From contig JAGYLP010000014.1 in NCBI GenBank assembly GCA_018401015.1, positions 1-49,273 on the forward strand: a stretch of 49,273 bases of DNA, written 5' to 3'. The notes under the pieces are model-generated. The model ran no database searches and was not told where the DNA came from. It was given only the letters and a program-made list of their open reading frames with translations. Below, in pieces: positions 46,874 through 49,273 of this stretch. The DNA is from Bacteroidales bacterium (GTDB taxonomy: Bacteria > Bacteroidota > Bacteroidia > Bacteroidales > M50B96). Made by a program: the position numbers and the translations under genes. How positions within the stretch are numbered: position 1 is the stretch's first letter; every line of letters starts with the position of its first letter.

Positions 46874-48970
46874 ATGGCAACATTAGAAAAGATTAGAAAC
46901 AAGGGTGGATTGTTAGTGACCATATTCATTGGATTTGCGCTGGTAGCATTTATCCTGGGCGACATTCTAAACTCCGGTGGTGGTAGTGGTGTATCGAACG
47001 ACCTAAGCATTGCCGAAGTGCATGGCGAGGAGTTAAATGTTCAGGATTATCAAAATAAGTTAGACGAAGTATTCGATATCTACCGTATGAATCGTGGGGA
47101 AATGGACGACGCAACAGCCGACCAGCTAACCACTCAAACCTGGGACGATTTCATCAAAGATGCTGTTCTTGCTCCCATGTACGAAGCCTACAACATCGAA
47201 ATTTCGATGGAGGAAATGAAAGAAATGGTCCAAGGAGAGAATCTGCATCCAATTATTCCTCAAGTTTTTGGCGATCCCAACACCGGCGAAGTGAATCGTG
47301 ATGCAGTGCGGAATTTCATCGCTAACCTAAATGGAGAATTTGCTCAGCAAAAACCTTTCTGGTTATACATCGAAAAAGAAATCGTTTCGAAACGTAAAAT
47401 CACCAAATTCAACAACCTGGTATCGAAAGCGATTTATGTAACCAACACGCAAATCGATCAAGCTATTCAAGACAAGAGTCCAGTGGTCGATTTCGAATTT
47501 GTTGCCAAAAGAAAAGCCGAAGTAGCCGACAGCTTAGTTAGCTTCACCGAAGCCGATATTACCAACTACTACAAGGCAAACAAACATAAATTCGTACAAG
47601 AAAATACCGTTCGTAACCTGAAATACATCACCTACGATGTAATGCCTTCAGCTCAGGACAACCAAGATGCACAAAAATGGATTGAAGAGATTAAATCCGA
47701 TTTCCAAAATGCAGTCAACGATGCACAATTCGTTAACATTAATAGCGACGAGCCCTTCAACGACCAATTCTATGGACCCGGACAACTCGACGCTCGCCTC
47801 GACACCATCCTCTTCGACGAAGAACCTGGTTTTGTTTACGGACCTTACTTCGAAAACATGACTTACAAGTTGGCTAAATTAAGCAATGTGGCCATGCGTC
47901 CCGACTCGGTTAAAGCAAGCCATATCCTCATCCGCAACGACCAAGGTGATGTTGATATTAAGCAACGTGCCGATAATTTACTCGACAGTTTAAAAACGCT
48001 CGTAGAGAATGGTGCCGATTTTGCCGAACTGGCTATACAATACTCAGAAGATGGATCGGCTCCTACTGGTGGCGATTTAGGATGGTTTTCTGAAGGCATG
48101 ATGGTCAAACCTTTTAACGATGCTTGTTTCTCGAATTCAAAAGGTTCACTCGTTTTAGTCGATACTCAATTTGGACATCATTTAATTCAGGTAAATGAGC
48201 TTTCGAAGCCTAGTAAGAAAATTCAAGTAGCCATTCTAGCTCGTAATGTTGAAGCCAGTACCGCCACTTTCCAAAATTATTACGCACAAGCCTCAAGCTT
48301 TGCATCCGACAACCGCGATATGGCATCGTTCGATGCTGCCGTCGAAGCAAACGGATTAAATCCACGTACCGCCAGTGTTCAGGAAAACGACCGGAATATT
48401 CCCGGCTTAGAATCCCCTCGGGCTATGGTAAAATGGGCTTACGAAGCTGAAGCCGGTCAGGTGAGCGATGTATTTGAATTCGGAAACCGCTTTGTGGTTG
48501 CTTGCCTAACCGATCTTAAAGAAAAAGGCACTCTGCCGCTAGACGATGTTCGTAAAGAAGTAGAAAGTGCTGTTCTTCTCGAAAAGAAAGGAGACTACCT
48601 CAAAAATCAACTGGAAGAAGTCCTTAAAACAGATACCGATCTCGACAACATTGCGCTGGCTATTAATGGTAAAAAAGAAAAAGCAGAAATGATTAACATG
48701 GAATCGTTCCAGATTCCCGGTTTTGGTATCGAACATGCAGTTATTGCTCAGGCTGTTGCAATGCAAAAAGGAGAAACTTCAGGTGCTTTAGTGGGTGAAA
48801 ATGCAGTATTCGTCATTAACCTACTCGACTCTCGTCCGGGAACGGAAGCCGATCGCAACACGGAGAAAACACGAATTGCTTCTAGTAAGAAAGGAGCAGT
48901 TGAAACAAATGCCTATGGTGCAGTTCTTGAACTCGCCGAATTAGAAGATAAACGCTCGAAATGGTATTAG
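46874..48970 (+). CDS. ppiD: periplasmic peptidyl-prolyl isomerase (PpiD/SurA-like)
   Basis: The 698-residue protein has an N-terminal membrane helix (about 14-31; LLVTIFIGFALVAFIL) and a SurA-like chaperone segment. A PpiC rotamase domain (about 335-435) follows: VKASHILIRNDQGD, AELAIQYSEDGSAPTGGDLG and FGHHLIQVNEL. The C-terminal part is helical with another chaperone-like region. It helps fold outer-membrane and secreted proteins near the Sec channel. It is the last gene of the block and is followed by a terminator. Confidence 0.93.
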   Translation: MATLEKIRNKGGLLVTIFIGFALVAFILGDILNSGGGSGVSNDLSIAEVHGEELNVQDYQNKLDEVFDIYRMNRGEMDDATADQLTTQTWDDFIKDAVLAPMYEAYNIEISMEEMKEMVQGENLHPIIPQVFGDPNTGEVNRDAVRNFIANLNGEFAQQKPFWLYIEKEIVSKRKITKFNNLVSKAIYVTNTQIDQAIQDKSPVVDFEFVAKRKAEVADSLVSFTEADITNYYKANKHKFVQENTVRNLKYITYDVMPSAQDNQDAQKWIEEIKSDFQNAVNDAQFVNINSDEPFNDQFYGPGQLDARLDTILFDEEPGFVYGPYFENMTYKLAKLSNVAMRPDSVKASHILIRNDQGDVDIKQRADNLLDSLKTLVENGADFAELAIQYSEDGSAPTGGDLGWFSEGMMVKPFNDACFSNSKGSLVLVDTQFGHHLIQVNELSKPSKKIQVAILARNVEASTATFQNYYAQASSFASDNRDMASFDAAVEANGLNPRTASVQENDRNIPGLESPRAMVKWAYEAEAGQVSDVFEFGNRFVVACLTDLKEKGTLPLDDVRKEVESAVLLEKKGDYLKNQLEEVLKTDTDLDNIALAINGKKEKAEMINMESFQIPGFGIEHAVIAQAVAMQKGETSGALVGENAVFVINLLDSRPGTEADRNTEKTRIASSKKGAVETNAYGAVLELAELEDKRSKWY

Positions 48971-49273
48971 ACCATTCATTCAATTGAACAAGGAAAAAGC
49001 CATCCTCTCAGGGTGGCTTTTCTTTTTGTTTTTTTTTCGCTCTTTGGGGTGAAGGGCCTCGTGATAAAAATAATGCTCAAGCTATCAACATTGAATTTCT
49101 AAGAACCACCGATCCACTCCCGGCAGTAAGTTCTTGCCAGCTAAACAAGCATCGCTCTAATCCCTTCGAATCACTCCATGGGAACTACCGCGCGACTCCC
49201 GGCGCGTGGTTTAAAAAGAGAATCCAATTAAAAAACTAGTTTGTCGTAGCAAACTAATCCGTAAACCCGTATA
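48971..49273. other. 303-bp region without gene at the window end
   Basis: It holds the ppiD terminator and then no reading frame of note. A 7-bp inverted repeat, TAGTTTG and CAAACTA, at 49237-49256 and a GC-rich stretch near 49185-49210 are the only structures I see. No tRNA cloverleaf is convincing. Confidence 0.5.
48995..49033 (+). terminator. intrinsic terminator after ppiD
   Basis: AAAAGCCATCCT pairs with AGGGTGGCTTTT (one G-U) across a short loop, and T runs follow. Confidence 0.8.

Noticed and set aside
49110-49190. tRNA-like TTCGAATC loop
   Set aside because: The flanking bases do not pair as a T-stem and no acceptor or anticodon arm is visible.
49237-49256. 7-bp inverted repeat as an attachment site or terminator
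   Set aside because: It is too short and lacks supporting context in the visible bases.

Overview
The window looks like a chromosomal segment of a member of the Bacteroidota, probably class Bacteroidia; order and genus cannot be fixed by eye. Four things point there: Bacteroidota-type gene neighbourhoods (DUF4783-nadC, coaX to ppiD, LptE-TPR-SecG), a glycine-lipid gene pair (glsA-glsB), a long form of PurF, and a repeated TAnnTTTG-like promoter element upstream of many genes. No rRNA, tRNA, CRISPR array, transposase or phage gene was recognised, so most of the window reads as ordinary chromosome with a few accessory units.

Layout. 1-1.4 kb: two tandem secreted beta-helix-like proteins, one cut by the window edge. 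1.6-4.1 kb: a 7TM sensor histidine kinase (broken by two compensating one-base shifts as sequenced) facing a LuxR-type response regulator. 4.3-5.4 kb: an SPFH/band-7 membrane protein with a 59-residue Arc-like partner. 5.4-7.5 kb: a shortened pyruvate-kinase-like protein coupled to a UPF0104-type membrane protein. 7.6-14.3 kb: TetR regulator, TolC, membrane fusion protein, RND permease (two one-base deletions as sequenced) and a PII-like protein. 14.4-17.5 kb: a sigma-54 activator without receiver domain, LptE, a TPR-like protein and SecG. 17.7-19.7 kb: groES-groEL. 19.8-24.0 kb (minus): rlmH and a 1215-residue NtrY-like kinase. 24.2-28.4 kb: DUF4783 protein, nadC, YihY, then glsA-glsB. 28.3-31.7 kb (minus): nth, a TSUP transporter, purF. 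31.7-36.4 kb: a LacI-ROK-GH92 alpha-mannoside unit behind a perfect LacI-type palindrome. 36.4-39.2 kb (minus): a CDGSH protein, a MATE transporter and GAPDH. 39.3-41.3 kb: a lytic transglycosylase facing an alpha/beta hydrolase-fold protein that seems to have lost its catalytic residues. 41.5-49.0 kb: coaX, an outer-membrane-like protein, a TPR protein, lptC, a CNNM/CorC protein and ppiD.

Envelope biogenesis dominates: LPS export (LptE, LptC), secretion and folding (SecG, PpiD, GroEL/ES), lipid synthesis (GlsA/B), peptidoglycan (lytic transglycosylase) and efflux (RND, MATE). Most interesting are the efflux locus, with related palindromes at both ends and a PII-like gene at its tail; the pyruvate-kinase-like protein paired with a membrane protein; the putative pseudo-hydrolase; and homopolymer indels in two large genes, which look more like sequencing errors than true decay. 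I saw no clearly new multi-gene defence or mobile system.
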